In this document: positions 1 through 8,662 of the stretch, piece by piece
Position numbering within the stretch: position 1 is the first letter of the stretch
Layout of the letters: each line of letters begins with the position of its first letter
From: Achromobacter sp. Root83
Lineage (GTDB): Bacteria; Pseudomonadota; Gammaproteobacteria; Burkholderiales; Burkholderiaceae_B
Length of the DNA stretch: 64,000 nt
Assembly: GCF_001428845.1 (NCBI RefSeq)
Contig: NZ_LMIU01000007.1
Coordinates: forward strand, 1,459 to 65,458
Direction: 5' to 3'
Position numbers and translations under genes: made by a program
The notes under the pieces: model-generated
What the model was told of the DNA's origin: nothing
The model's database searches: none
Seen by the model: only the letters and a program-made list of their open reading frames with translations

Positions 1-137
1 AGCACCTCGAAGTCCGCGCCCGCGGCGGACGGCACAAAGGTAAACCGCACATCGGATAAACGGGGCATATCCACATCCTGAACAACCGGAACAACGGAAG
101 AAGGCGTTTCGGCTGCATGGGAAAGACAAGCGGCCAC
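1..137 (-). CDS. Partial minus-strand reading frame at the window edge, unknown
   Basis: A minus-strand frame is open from about base 137 to the left edge and uses GC-rich third positions like the neighbours. Its visible residues include an Ala/Cys stretch (VAACLSHAAE) followed by a Pro/Val-rich segment, which could be the end of a signal peptide. No convincing ATG with a ribosome binding site is present; a GTG near 137 is the only in-frame common start, and the frame stays open further upstream. The gene continues beyond the window, so no family can be assigned. It may be a real exported protein or a chance frame. Confidence 0.25.
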   Translation of the reverse strand, partial: MAACLSHAAETPSSVVPVVQDVDMPRLSDVRFTFVPSAAGADFEV

Positions 138-903
138 GGCGAATGACGTTTCGCGGCGGCAAGTATCTGCTAACGCTGCCGCTTTCGATTTAATATTTAT
201 TCGAAAAATCAGATTTGAAGGTGTGATTATCTTTAGTCTGTCGGCCGCGCTCTTCTTAATTTCCAGGCGAGTGTATTCAGAACTTTTTCACTTCCATAGG
301 TCGAATATGGAATGACGGTATAGGTTGAATGCATACCCGCGACGACGGGATTTAAATCAACAGGCAGTGGAGGTATCTTTTACGTCCGAGTACGAAAGCG
401 TAAAGGCGTGCCGTTCACCGCGGAGCGGCAAGAGAAATTCTGAAGCGCTGGATGGCACAATCCGCGGCCTGCATCAGGTCAAGCAGAACAAGAGCGGGAG
501 CCTTGCCATGAAGGCGTTGTTTGTTCCAATAGCCAGTTTTGCGGAATTTTCGACGGCAAAATCTGGCGGCGATGGGCGAGGCTCGTCCATAAGATGCTCG
601 ATGGCTTCGCAAAGAGCTGCCGTGGGGCATGCGCACCAAACCCACCCAAGATTTCGAACCCTTGAGCGTCAGTACTGACCATCAGCCGCCTAAGCCCGAT
701 GAGCTGTCGTTTGCCTGGCGCATTGATCAAAATTCCCTAGGGATTTCCCCCGGTTTAGGCATTAAAAACGCAGCCTTGCGCAATTTCCGCTTGCCTTGAA
801 AGGTGAACGGAAGTTTGGATTTTTAGACTCCCGCATTCATTGCAATGTCAGCTTTTTTTCAGACGCCAGTCAGATGAAAGCACAACAACGGGAGGACAAG
901 ACC
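138..903. other. Long spacer before tctBA with two palindromes, no recognised gene
   Basis: About 770 bases upstream of tctB hold no gene I can defend. Bases 185-300 are clearly more AT-rich than the rest of the window. Short frames are open on both strands between 325 and 730 but match nothing I recognise and look like non-coding or decayed sequence. Two perfect palindromes stand out: GTCAGTACTGAC at 668-679 and TCCCTAGGGA at 734-743. The second lies in a good position to be an operator for the transporter genes, but this is inference. No tctC gene is visible here. Confidence 0.4.
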
Positions 904-1374
904 ATGCAATCAAAACGCAGTGCCGCCAGACGCGAGGCGTGGGCCGCGGGCACGATGATCGTGCTGGGCCTGGGCGCCATCGCGCAGGCATCCACATACA
1001 CCTTGGGCAGCCTGGCGCGCATGGGGCCGGGCATGTTTCCGGCGATCCTTGGCGCGCTGCTGGTCATGCTGGGCCTGGTCATCGCGAAGATGGCGGCTTC
1101 GCCCGCCGTGGCCGAGGAAGACGCCGAAGAGGTGGCGCCGCCCGAATGGCGCGGCTGGGGCTGCATCATCGGCGGGCTGCTGGCGTTCATCCTGGTCGGC
1201 AAGTTCGGCGGCCTGGTGCCCGCCACCTTCGTGCTGGTCTTCATCTCCGCCATGGGCGACCGCCAGCACACGTGGCGCACCGCGGCCTTGCTGGCGGTGG
1301 GCGTAACGATCCTGGGCGTGGCCGTTTTCTCCTGGGCGCTGCAGTTGCAGTTTCCGCTGTTCCGCTGGGGCTGA
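904..1374 (+). CDS. tctB: Tripartite tricarboxylate transporter small membrane subunit TctB
   Basis: This 156-residue protein fits the TctB family, the small four-helix membrane subunit of tripartite tricarboxylate transporters, which import citrate-like carboxylates with a periplasmic binding protein (TctC) and the large TctA subunit. Four hydrophobic segments are visible, with the family-typical stretch LGSLARMGPGMFP between the first two and a charged Glu/Asp-rich loop in the middle. The ATG at 904 is preceded by GGGAGGA. In-frame codons upstream would add an unlikely hydrophilic tail. The gene ends three bases before tctA, so the two are co-translated. Family assignment is firm; the substrate is unknown. 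Confidence 0.9.
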   Translation: MQSKRSAARREAWAAGTMIVLGLGAIAQASTYTLGSLARMGPGMFPAILGALLVMLGLVIAKMAASPAVAEEDAEEVAPPEWRGWGCIIGGLLAFILVGKFGGLVPATFVLVFISAMGDRQHTWRTAALLAVGVTILGVAVFSWALQLQFPLFRWG

Positions 1375-1377
1375 TCC

Positions 1378-2904
1378 ATGGAAATCTTCAATAACCTGAT
1401 GCACGGATTCTCTGTCGCCTTCGCGCTGGACAATCTGATGTGGGCCGTGTTCGGCGTGTTCATGGGCAACCTGATCGGCGTGCTGCCGGGCATGGGCGTG
1501 CTGGCCGCCATTTCCATTCTGCTGCCGCTGACCTACACCATGACGCCCACGGCGGCGCTGGTGATGCTGTCCGGCATCTACTACGGTTCGCAGTATGGCG
1601 GCGGCATTACGTCGATCATGCTGAATCTGCCCGGGACCGCGTCGCACGCGGTGGCGTGCCTGGACGGCAATCCGCTGGCCCGCAACGGCAAGGCCGGTTC
1701 CGCGTTGTTCATGCTGATGTTCTCGTCGTTCTGCGGCGCATCCGTGGGCATTCTGGCGATGATCCTGTTTTCGCCGCTGCTGGTGGACGTGGCCTTCAAG
1801 TTCGGGCCGGCCGAGTATTTCTCGATGATGATGCTGGGCCTGCTGGCTGGGGCGACGCTGGCCAAGGGTTCCGCGATCAAGGGCGTGGCGATGGTGGTGG
1901 TCGGCCTGCTGCTCGGCGTGGTGGGCACCGACGTCAACACCGGCACGATGCGCTTTCACTTCGGCATCCTGGAGCTCTCTGACGGGCTGCAGATCGTGGC
2001 GCTGGCGATGGGCCTGTTCGGCGTGGCGGACTTCCTGAAGAACATCAACCGCATCGGCGGCGACAGCAAGGTCACCACCGCGAAGGTCAGCATGAAGTCG
2101 ATGCGTCCGGAAGCGGGCGACATCAAGCAGTCGCGCGGCGCGCTCGTGCGCGGCACGGCGATCGGCGCGGCGTTCGGCATCCTGCCGGGCACGGGTCCGA
2201 CGATCGCGTCGTTCATTTCGTATGCCGTGGAAAAGAAGGTCGCGCGCGAACCGCGCCGCTTCGGACGCGGCGCCATCGAAGGCATCGCGGGGCCGGAGGC
2301 GGCGACCAGCGCGTCGACGCAGACCAGCTTCATCCCGACCATGAGCCTGGGCATCCCGGGAGATCCGGTGATGGCGCTGATGCTGGGCGCGCTGATCATC
2401 CACGGCATCCAGCCGGGGCCGCAGATGATGATCGAACACGCCGACATGTTCTGGGGGCTGATTGCCAGCTTCTGGGTGGGCAACGTGCTGCTGTTGCTGC
2501 TGAACCTGCCGTTGATCGGCATGTGGGTGCGCATGCTCACCGTGCCGTTCCGCTACCTGTTCCCGGCGGCGCTGTTCTTTGTGTGCGTTGGCGTCTACAG
2601 CACCAACAACAACCTGTTCGACGTGGGGATGGTGACCTTGTTCGGCGCCGCGGGCTATGCGCTGATCCGCCTGCGCTTCGAGCCCGCGCCGCTGTTGCTC
2701 GGCTTTGTGCTGGGGCCCATGGTGGAAGAGAACTTCCGCCGCGCCCTGCTGCTGTCGCGAGGCGAGCTGTCGATCTTTGTGTCGCGGCCCATCAGCCTGG
2801 GTTTCATCCTGGCATGCGTGGCGCTGATCGCGCTGCTGGCGGTGTCGGCGCTGCGGCAGCGCAAGGCGCGGGAAGCCCTGCGCCACTCGGAATCCGCGGC
2901 GTAG
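1378..2904 (+). CDS. tctA: Tripartite tricarboxylate transporter large permease TctA
   Basis: The 508-residue product is the TctA permease, the size normal for the family. It is strongly hydrophobic with about ten to twelve membrane segments and carries family-typical glycine/proline-rich motifs, including GVLPGMGVLAAISILLPLT near residue 40 and GILPGTGPTIASFISYA near residue 265. It acts in the inner membrane as the sodium- or proton-coupled channel subunit. It directly follows tctB and is followed by a strong terminator, so tctBA form a two-gene unit. No binding-protein gene lies next to it, so it must use a TctC/Bug protein encoded elsewhere, or upstream of the window. Confidence 0.93.
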   Translation: MEIFNNLMHGFSVAFALDNLMWAVFGVFMGNLIGVLPGMGVLAAISILLPLTYTMTPTAALVMLSGIYYGSQYGGGITSIMLNLPGTASHAVACLDGNPLARNGKAGSALFMLMFSSFCGASVGILAMILFSPLLVDVAFKFGPAEYFSMMMLGLLAGATLAKGSAIKGVAMVVVGLLLGVVGTDVNTGTMRFHFGILELSDGLQIVALAMGLFGVADFLKNINRIGGDSKVTTAKVSMKSMRPEAGDIKQSRGALVRGTAIGAAFGILPGTGPTIASFISYAVEKKVAREPRRFGRGAIEGIAGPEAATSASTQTSFIPTMSLGIPGDPVMALMLGALIIHGIQPGPQMMIEHADMFWGLIASFWVGNVLLLLLNLPLIGMWVRMLTVPFRYLFPAALFFVCVGVYSTNNNLFDVGMVTLFGAAGYALIRLRFEPAPLLLGFVLGPMVEENFRRALLLSRGELSIFVSRPISLGFILACVALIALLAVSALRQRKAREALRHSESAA

Positions 2905-2936
2905 CCGGGCAATCCGTATCGGGGTAGTGCTGCTTT

Positions 2937-2965
2937 GGCCGGTCTCTCGGGACCGGCCTTTTTTT
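2937..2965 (+). terminator. Rho-independent terminator of tctBA
   Basis: A perfect eight-base stem (GGCCGGTC/GACCGGCC) with a six-base loop is followed by seven T residues, 32 bases after the tctA stop. Confidence 0.92.
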
Positions 2966-2983
2966 CGTCCGGGCCAGACGGCG

Positions 2984-3304
2984 TCAGAGATCCGGCGCGG
3001 TCCCTGGTCCGACCGAATGGCCGTCGATATGCCCCAGCGGCCTGCCCGGGTCCAGGCGGTCGCGCACGCGCTGCTTGAGGACCTTGGCCTCGGGGAATCC
3101 GCCGTCGCGCTTGCGGTCCCAGATCAGGTCGCCGTTATAGGTGATCTGAAAAATGCCGCCGGTGCCCGGCTGGAGCACCACTTCGCCGAGGTCGGTTGAA
3201 AAAGTGGACAGCAGTTCCTGGGCCATCCAGCCGGCGCGCAGCAGCCACTGGCACTGGGTGCAATAGAGAATGACGATACGAGGACGCAAGGCGGGCGGGT
3301 TCAT
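2984..3304 (-). CDS. SelT/SelW/SelH-type thioredoxin-like (Rdx) protein
   Basis: The 106-residue protein matches the Rdx family, small thioredoxin-fold proteins related to selenoprotein W. The defining CxxC motif is at residues 15-18 (CTQC), after a beta strand rich in Ile/Val, and the second half holds the conserved stretch GGIFQITYNG. Selenocysteine is replaced by cysteine, as usual in bacteria. A role in thiol redox chemistry is inferred from the family; no substrate is known. The gene converges on the tctBA terminator and starts about 90 bases from the divergently oriented exporter gene. Confidence 0.88.
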   Translation of the reverse strand: MNPPALRPRIVILYCTQCQWLLRAGWMAQELLSTFSTDLGEVVLQPGTGGIFQITYNGDLIWDRKRDGGFPEAKVLKQRVRDRLDPGRPLGHIDGHSVGPGTAPDL

Positions 3305-3392
3305 GGGGAAAATATTCTACGCCAGCCCGAAGCCGGTCGATCATGGATAATGTCGGGTTTTCCCGGGCTCGCAATGAGCCCCGAGCCTGCCC

Positions 3393-4595
3393 ATGAAGTC
3401 TGCTTTAACTCCCCGGGGCCAGCGCTGGCTGATCGGTCTCTTGATGGGGCTGGTCACGCTTACGCCGATGGCCATCGACATCTATCTGCCTTCCCTGCCC
3501 GCCATGGCCCATGGCTTTGGCGAGCCCGTCAGCGCGCTGCAAGCCAGCATCACGCTGTTCATCTTCGCGGTTGGCGTGGGCCAGATGCTGATCGGTCCGC
3601 TGGCCGACCGCTATGGCCGCCGGCCGGTCGCGCTGTGCGGCGTCCTGGCCTATCTGGTGGGATCGGCGCTGGGCGCGGCCGCCTCGTCGCTTGAAGCGTT
3701 CTACGTGGCGCGCATTGTCCAGGGATTGGGCGCATGCTCCGCGTCGCTGGTGGCGTTTGCCGCGGTGCGGGATTGCTTCAGCCCGGCCGTCGGCGCTCGC
3801 GTGTACAGCTACCTGAACGGCGCGCTTTGCACGGTGCCGGCGTTGGCGCCAATGCTGGGCGGCGTGCTGGCGCTGCAGGCGGGCTGGCGCAGCACCTTTG
3901 TATTCATGGCAGTGTTTTCGCTGGCGCTTGCCGCGCTGCTGGCGGCCCGCTTCGAAGAAACGCGGGCCAGGCCTACGCAGCCCCATGGCGCTCTTTACAG
4001 CCTGCGCCGCTATGCGCCCATCGTCGCGAGCGGGCGCTTTCTTTATTTCGCGATGTTCGGCATGGCGGGCATGGCCATGATCCTGGTGTTCGTGTCCGCC
4101 GCGCCCGTGGTGCTGGTGCAGCAGCTCGGGTATTCCGAACTGGGATTCTCCGCGTGGTTCGGCGGCAATGCCGCGATCAACATCGCGGCCTTCTTTCTTG
4201 CGCCCGCCTTCATTTCGCGCTTTGGCCGCCACACGATGGTGCGCGTCGGCATGGCGGCGCTGCTGCTGGCGTCTGCCATGCATGTCTGCGCCTGGCTGTG
4301 GGCGCCCTTGTCGGCCTGGATCTTCATGCTGCCGGTGGCCGTGCTGACCGTGGGGTTTTCGCTGGCGCTGGGGTCGGGGTTGAGCCTGGCGCTGGAACCC
4401 TTCGCCGAGCGCGCCGGCACCGCCGCCGCGGTTTACGGCCTGTTCCAGATGAGCGGTTCGGCCGTTGTCGCGACCCTGCTGCTGGACAGCGGCATGGCGC
4501 CGCAGGCGGCGATGGCGTTGATCGGCGCGGTCATCGTGGCGCCGCTGATGTGCCTGTCGCCGGCCATCGCGCGGGGTCTTGGCCGCAGCGCGTGA
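3393..4595 (+). CDS. Bcr/CflA-type MFS drug exporter
   Basis: The 400-residue protein has twelve predicted membrane segments and belongs to the major facilitator superfamily, Bcr/CflA branch of the DHA1 drug:proton antiporters. The first segment ends in TPMAIDIYLPSLP, a signature of this branch, and MFS motif A (GPLADRYGRRPVAL) lies in the loop after segment two near residue 70. Such proteins export bicyclomycin, chloramphenicol or sulfonamides in other bacteria; the substrate here cannot be told from sequence. The gene stands alone between the Rdx gene and chrA, and shows no truncation. Confidence 0.88.
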   Translation: MKSALTPRGQRWLIGLLMGLVTLTPMAIDIYLPSLPAMAHGFGEPVSALQASITLFIFAVGVGQMLIGPLADRYGRRPVALCGVLAYLVGSALGAAASSLEAFYVARIVQGLGACSASLVAFAAVRDCFSPAVGARVYSYLNGALCTVPALAPMLGGVLALQAGWRSTFVFMAVFSLALAALLAARFEETRARPTQPHGALYSLRRYAPIVASGRFLYFAMFGMAGMAMILVFVSAAPVVLVQQLGYSELGFSAWFGGNAAINIAAFFLAPAFISRFGRHTMVRVGMAALLLASAMHVCAWLWAPLSAWIFMLPVAVLTVGFSLALGSGLSLALEPFAERAGTAAAVYGLFQMSGSAVVATLLLDSGMAPQAAMALIGAVIVAPLMCLSPAIARGLGRSA

Positions 4596-4656
4596 TCCGC
4601 AGGGCATGAGGCGCAGCGCGTGATCCGCCCTGCGGCGAACACCTTTGCCCAGTGTT

Positions 4657-5913
4657 CTAGACGAGCCAGCCCAGCGTCCACCCGCCCGCCGCCGCCAGCA
4701 ATACCACCCAGACGGGCGACCAGCGCGCATAGACCAGCAGCGCGAACAGCAGCAGGGCCAGGCCGAAATCGGCCTTGCTGAGGATGGCGCTGGTCCAGAC
4801 GGGGTCATACAGGGCGGCGAGCAGGATGCCGACGACGCTGGCGTTGACGCCGGCGACCAGGTTGCGCACGCCGGGCCGGCGGCGCAGGTTTTCCCAGAAA
4901 GGCAGCGCCGCCACCACCAGCAAGGCGCCCGGCAGGAAGATGGCGGCGAGCAGCGTCAGGCCGCCCGCCCAGCCCGACACCGGCCCGGAGGACAGCGCGC
5001 CCAGGAACGCCGCGAAGGCGAACAAAGGCCCTGGCATGGCCTGCGCGGCGCCGTAACCCGCCAGGAAGTCGGTGCTGGACACCATGCCGGACGATACCGA
5101 TGCCGTTTCGAGCAGGGGCAGCACCACGTGCCCGCCGCCGAACACCAGGGCGCCCGCGCGGTAGAACCCGGCGATCTGGCCCGCCAGCGCGCTATCCGAG
5201 ACCAGGGCCCAGGCAGGCAGCCCCGCCATCAGCGCGACGAAGATGCCCAGGCTGATCAGGCCGACGGCGCTGGGGACACGCGATGGGGAATTGGCCAGTA
5301 CCGGCCGCGCAGGCACCTGCAGGAGGGCCGCGCCCACCATGGCGCCCAGCAGGACGGCCCCCAGTTGGGCAAGCGCGGTGGGCAGGACCACCGTGATCAG
5401 GGCCGCGGCGACCGCCAGCGCGGCGCGGGGCCGATCCGGACAGAGCGACCGCCCCATGCCCCAGACCGCTTGCGCGACGATGGCGACGGCGGCCACTTTC
5501 AGACCGTGGATGGCCGCGGACCCCGCCAGCCACCCGAAATGGGCCAAGCCCAGCGCGAAGCCGATCAGCACAAGCGCGGAAGGAAGGGTGAATGCCACCC
5601 AGGCGGCCAGCATGCCGGCCCACCCCGCGCGCTGCAGGCCGATCGCCATGCCCACCTGGCTGCTGGCCGGTCCGGGCAGGAATTGGCACATCGCGACCAG
5701 ATCCGAATAGGCGTAGTCGTCCAGCCAGCGGCGGCGGTCCACGAATTCGGTGCGGAAATACGCCAGATGCGCGACCGGACCGCCGAACGACGTCAGGCCC
5801 AGGCGCAGGAAAACCAGGAACACTTCCAGCCAGGACCCCCGTCCGGCCTGCGCGCGCGCATCGGCGGCGGGAGTGCTGGCGACGTGTTCGTCATGCGGTG
5901 AAGGGTGCGGCAT
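4657..5913 (-). CDS. chrA: Chromate transporter ChrA (two CHR domains)
   Basis: The 418-residue product is a full-length, two-domain CHR (chromate ion transporter) protein, which expels chromate from the cytoplasm. Each half carries the family motifs: TSFGGPVAHLAYF and CQFLPGPASSQVGMAIG in the N-terminal half, and VFGGGHVVLPLLE with AAQAMPGPLFAFAAFLG in the C-terminal half. The frame is open upstream, but the ATG at 5913 gives a normal short hydrophilic leader. No chrB regulator lies nearby. The gene converges on the MFS exporter. Members of this family can also have uncharacterised anion substrates. Confidence 0.9.
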   Translation of the reverse strand: MPHPSPHDEHVASTPAADARAQAGRGSWLEVFLVFLRLGLTSFGGPVAHLAYFRTEFVDRRRWLDDYAYSDLVAMCQFLPGPASSQVGMAIGLQRAGWAGMLAAWVAFTLPSALVLIGFALGLAHFGWLAGSAAIHGLKVAAVAIVAQAVWGMGRSLCPDRPRAALAVAAALITVVLPTALAQLGAVLLGAMVGAALLQVPARPVLANSPSRVPSAVGLISLGIFVALMAGLPAWALVSDSALAGQIAGFYRAGALVFGGGHVVLPLLETASVSSGMVSSTDFLAGYGAAQAMPGPLFAFAAFLGALSSGPVSGWAGGLTLLAAIFLPGALLVVAALPFWENLRRRPGVRNLVAGVNASVVGILLAALYDPVWTSAILSKADFGLALLLFALLVYARWSPVWVVLLAAAGGWTLGWLV

Positions 5914-6054
5914 GGGTTTCAGCTTCGTGGCGGCGGGGCGCGGGATTTCAGGCCCTTGCACCAAGCTTATAGCCGGGCCGCGCTGGCGATTCAATCGGAT
6001 TAACGACAAAAACCGGTCTTCGCGCCGCAGGTTGGCACCCAAATCATGGCCCAT

Positions 6055-6083
6055 ACCAAAATGACATCCATGGCACTTTTGGT
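6055..6083. promoter_or_regulatory. Inverted repeat in the chrA/ahpD-like divergent spacer
   Basis: ACCAAAA and TTTTGGT form seven-base arms separated by 15 bases, between two divergent genes. The placement suits an operator or a hairpin; which protein would bind is unknown. Confidence 0.4.
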
Positions 6084-6153
6084 GTGAGCCAATAGGCCGC
6101 ATGCTTCGTACTCGTGACTTACCCGAAACCGCAACCCTTAGAAAGGCAAATCC

Positions 6154-6633
6154 ATGAGCCAGCGTTTGAATTATTTCCAGGTCTCCGAAGCCCTGTCCAA
6201 GAAGTACCTCGACTACAGCATGGCGGTGAAGCGGTCCCCCGTGGTCCAGGAATTCGGCCATCTGGTCGACATCCGCGCGTCGCAGATCAACGGTTGCGGC
6301 TTCTGCCTGGACATGCACGTCAAAGAGGCAACCATCCATGGCGAACGCGCGCTGCGCCTGCACCACGTCGCCATCTGGCGCGAATCTCCCTTATTCTCGC
6401 CGCGCGAACGCGCCGCGCTGGAATGGACCGAGGCGCTGACCACCCTGTCGCCGCAGGGCGTGTCCGATGCGGTGTATGAATCCGTGCGCGCGGAACTGTC
6501 GGAAAGCGAGATCTCCGACCTGACCTTTCTCGTTGTCGGCATCAATGGCTGGAATCGGCTCAACGTGGCGTTTCGCACCGTGCCGGGTTCGGCCGACCAG
6601 GCCTATGGGCTGGACAAGGCCGGCCTGAACTGA
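6154..6633 (+). CDS. AhpD-like carboxymuconolactone decarboxylase family protein
   Basis: The 159-residue protein belongs to the AhpD/CMD superfamily of small all-helical peroxidase-like proteins. The redox pair CxxC sits at residues 48-51 within INGCGFCLDMH, the classical AhpD core, followed by the conserved helix with Glu and His. Related proteins reduce organic peroxides with thiol donors. The gene starts with a weak ribosome site (AGAAAGG) and converges on the MocR regulator gene. Physiological reductant and substrate are not evident from the context. Confidence 0.88.
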   Translation: MSQRLNYFQVSEALSKKYLDYSMAVKRSPVVQEFGHLVDIRASQINGCGFCLDMHVKEATIHGERALRLHHVAIWRESPLFSPRERAALEWTEALTTLSPQGVSDAVYESVRAELSESEISDLTFLVVGINGWNRLNVAFRTVPGSADQAYGLDKAGLN

Positions 6634-6663
6634 GTCCGCTTGTCCCGCCGCCCCGCCGGGGCG

Positions 6664-8088
6664 TCACATCATCCGCAGGATCCGGTGGGCGTATTGCTCG
6701 GCCTGTTCGGCGGATGCGATGTTCGTGAAGCTCATCAAGAGGCCGGATTGCGCGTCCGGCGCGTCCGACCAATGCGACAAGGCGTGCGCGTACAGGCCGT
6801 CTTCGAACATGCGCGCCGCCACCGCCCGATCGGTCTGGTAGCCCTCCATGCGCGCCACCAGATGCATGCCGCCGGGCTGTGGCTCGATGCGCAGGCGCGC
6901 GCCCAGCACGGCGCTCAGGCCGGCCGCCGTCGCGTCGCGGCGGACGCTGTAGAGGCGGCGCATGCGCTGGATGTGGCGGCCGAAATGCCCCTCGTTGATG
7001 AAGGACGCCAAGATGCCCTGCGTCAGCGCGGGCGCGCCGCCCGCGAGCAGCATGCACAGGCGGCGGAAACGGGATGCCTGTTCTTCCGGCACCACCAGGT
7101 AAGCCAGCCGCATGCCGGGAAACAGCACCTTGCTGAACGTGCCGGCATACAGCACCCGCCCCTGCCGATCCAGGCTCTTCAAGGCGGGCAGCGGCCTGCC
7201 GACGTAGCGGTATTCGCCGTCGTAGTCATCTTCGACGATCCAGGCGTTGCTGCGCTCGGCCCAGTCCAGCAGCGCCTGCCGGCGCGGCAGCGACAGCGAC
7301 AGGCAGAGCGGGCTCTGATGCGCGGGCGTGACCACGGCCGCGCGGGCGCGCGGTTCGGCGGCAAGGCCCGCGTCCACCACCATCCCCTCTTCGTCCACGC
7401 GCACGGGCACGGCCTGCATGCCCGCTTGCGCCAGCAGCGCGCGCGTGGGCGGATAGCCGGGGTCCTCCACCCATACCGAGTCTCCCGGCTTGAACAGCGC
7501 ATGCAGGACGAGTTGCATCGTGTTGTTGTAGCCCGACGTAATGAACACCTGAGATGCGGTGCATTGGATGCCGCGCGCCACCTGCAGGTAGGCCGCGGTG
7601 GCGGTCCGCAGCGATAGCAGGCCGGCGGGGTCGGGATAGGCCAGGTCCGGCGGGTGCATCCCGCGCAGGTGGCGCGCGCCCAAGCGCGCCCAGATCTTGC
7701 GCGGGAAGGCGTCGAGCGCGGGCAGCCCCATCTGGAAAGGCAGCGGCGCGGGCGGACGCAGCCAGGTGTCGTCCGGTTTCTCGACGGCTTTGGGCGCGGA
7801 CGCGCGAGCGCCCAGGGACTGCGGTTGCAGGTTCGGGGCGACGATGGTGCCGGCCTGCCCGCGCGCGAGTATGTAGCCTTCGGCGGCCAGCAGCGAATAG
7901 GCGACCTCGATGGTGCCCCGCGCCACGCCGATGTCCTTGGCGAGCGCGCGCGCGGACGGGATGCGGTCGCCGGGCTTCAGGGTGCCCTCGGCGATGGCGC
8001 CACGGAACCGTTCGTACACCTGCCGGTATAGCGGTTCGCCACTGGCGTCGGAAAGGGTCAGCAGGCCATCGGGGCGGGCAGGAATCAT
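6664..8088 (-). CDS. MocR/PdxR-type GntR regulator with aminotransferase domain
   Basis: The 474-residue protein combines an N-terminal GntR winged helix (about residues 12-80) with a C-terminal fold-type I aminotransferase domain. The DNA-binding part contains PGDRIPSARALAKDIGVARG. The PLP lysine lies in YAGTFSKVLFPGMRLAY. MocR proteins sense PLP or amino-acid aldimines and often control a divergently transcribed neighbour. Here the divergent neighbours are the GNAT and azoR genes, across a 115-base spacer, so those are the first target candidates. Length and motifs are complete. Confidence 0.9.
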   Translation of the reverse strand: MIPARPDGLLTLSDASGEPLYRQVYERFRGAIAEGTLKPGDRIPSARALAKDIGVARGTIEVAYSLLAAEGYILARGQAGTIVAPNLQPQSLGARASAPKAVEKPDDTWLRPPAPLPFQMGLPALDAFPRKIWARLGARHLRGMHPPDLAYPDPAGLLSLRTATAAYLQVARGIQCTASQVFITSGYNNTMQLVLHALFKPGDSVWVEDPGYPPTRALLAQAGMQAVPVRVDEEGMVVDAGLAAEPRARAAVVTPAHQSPLCLSLSLPRRQALLDWAERSNAWIVEDDYDGEYRYVGRPLPALKSLDRQGRVLYAGTFSKVLFPGMRLAYLVVPEEQASRFRRLCMLLAGGAPALTQGILASFINEGHFGRHIQRMRRLYSVRRDATAAGLSAVLGARLRIEPQPGGMHLVARMEGYQTDRAVAARMFEDGLYAHALSHWSDAPDAQSGLLMSFTNIASAEQAEQYAHRILRMM

Positions 8089-8203
8089 GGCATAGTCCGG
8101 AACAGCATTCTTGGTCCTTCAAATTATGGCATGTGCTTTCTAAGATGCGTACTGACGTAGGAGCGGAACATTCGCGGCCGCCCCGCTTTCAGATACTGAC
8201 CGA

Positions 8204-8662
8204 ATGGACACAACCATGACAGAAACGGCTTTGCGCCACCTAGAGACGACGGAAGAACTGCGCGCCTGCCTGCCGCTGATGCGCCAGCTTCGTCCCCACC
8301 TGGACCAGGAAGACGACTTCCTCGAGCGCATCGCCCGCATGCGGCATGAACGCTATCGCCTCCTTGCCGCGATGCACGGCGACGAGGCGGTCGCCCTGGC
8401 GGGCTACCGCTACCAGGAGAACCTGATCTACGGGCGCTTCATTTATGTGGACGATCTGGTGGTGGCCGATGGGCGCCGCGGCGAGCGCTGGGGGGCAAAG
8501 CTGCTGGAATATCTGGACGGCGCTGCCCACGCCGCCGGTTGCAAGCGGCTGGTGCTGGATACCGGCCTGTCCAACGCGCTGGCTCAACGTTTCTATTTCA
8601 GGTTTGGCCTGCTGACCAGCGCCATCCGTTTCTGCAAGGCCCCGGGAGACATCCAGGCATGA
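8204..8662 (+). CDS. GNAT family N-acetyltransferase
   Basis: The 152-residue protein has the GNAT fold signature: an N-terminal helix pair, the strand IYVDDLVVADGRRGERWG with a Gln/Arg-x-x-Gly-x-Gly/Ala-like acetyl-CoA loop near residue 90, and a C-terminal AQRFYFRFG stretch typical for motif B. The acceptor substrate is unknown. A second ATG four codons downstream is an equally possible start, as neither has a clear ribosome site. The stop overlaps the azoR start by four bases (ATGA), so the two are translationally coupled, and the MocR gene is divergent. Confidence 0.82.
   Translation: MDTTMTETALRHLETTEELRACLPLMRQLRPHLDQEDDFLERIARMRHERYRLLAAMHGDEAVALAGYRYQENLIYGRFIYVDDLVVADGRRGERWGAKLLEYLDGAAHAAGCKRLVLDTGLSNALAQRFYFRFGLLTSAIRFCKAPGDIQA

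Noticed and set aside
325-678. Plus-strand frame of 117 codons in the spacer before tctBA
   Set aside because: No ribosome site, no family resemblance, and competing frames of equal quality on the other strand; treated as non-coding or decayed.
910-2886. Very long minus-strand open frame opposite tctA
   Set aside because: It is Gln/His/Arg-rich and arises from the GC-rich codon pattern of the real plus-strand gene; tctBA motifs are unambiguous. The same holds for the long antisense frames opposite the MFS gene, the TonB receptor, treS, glgB and others.
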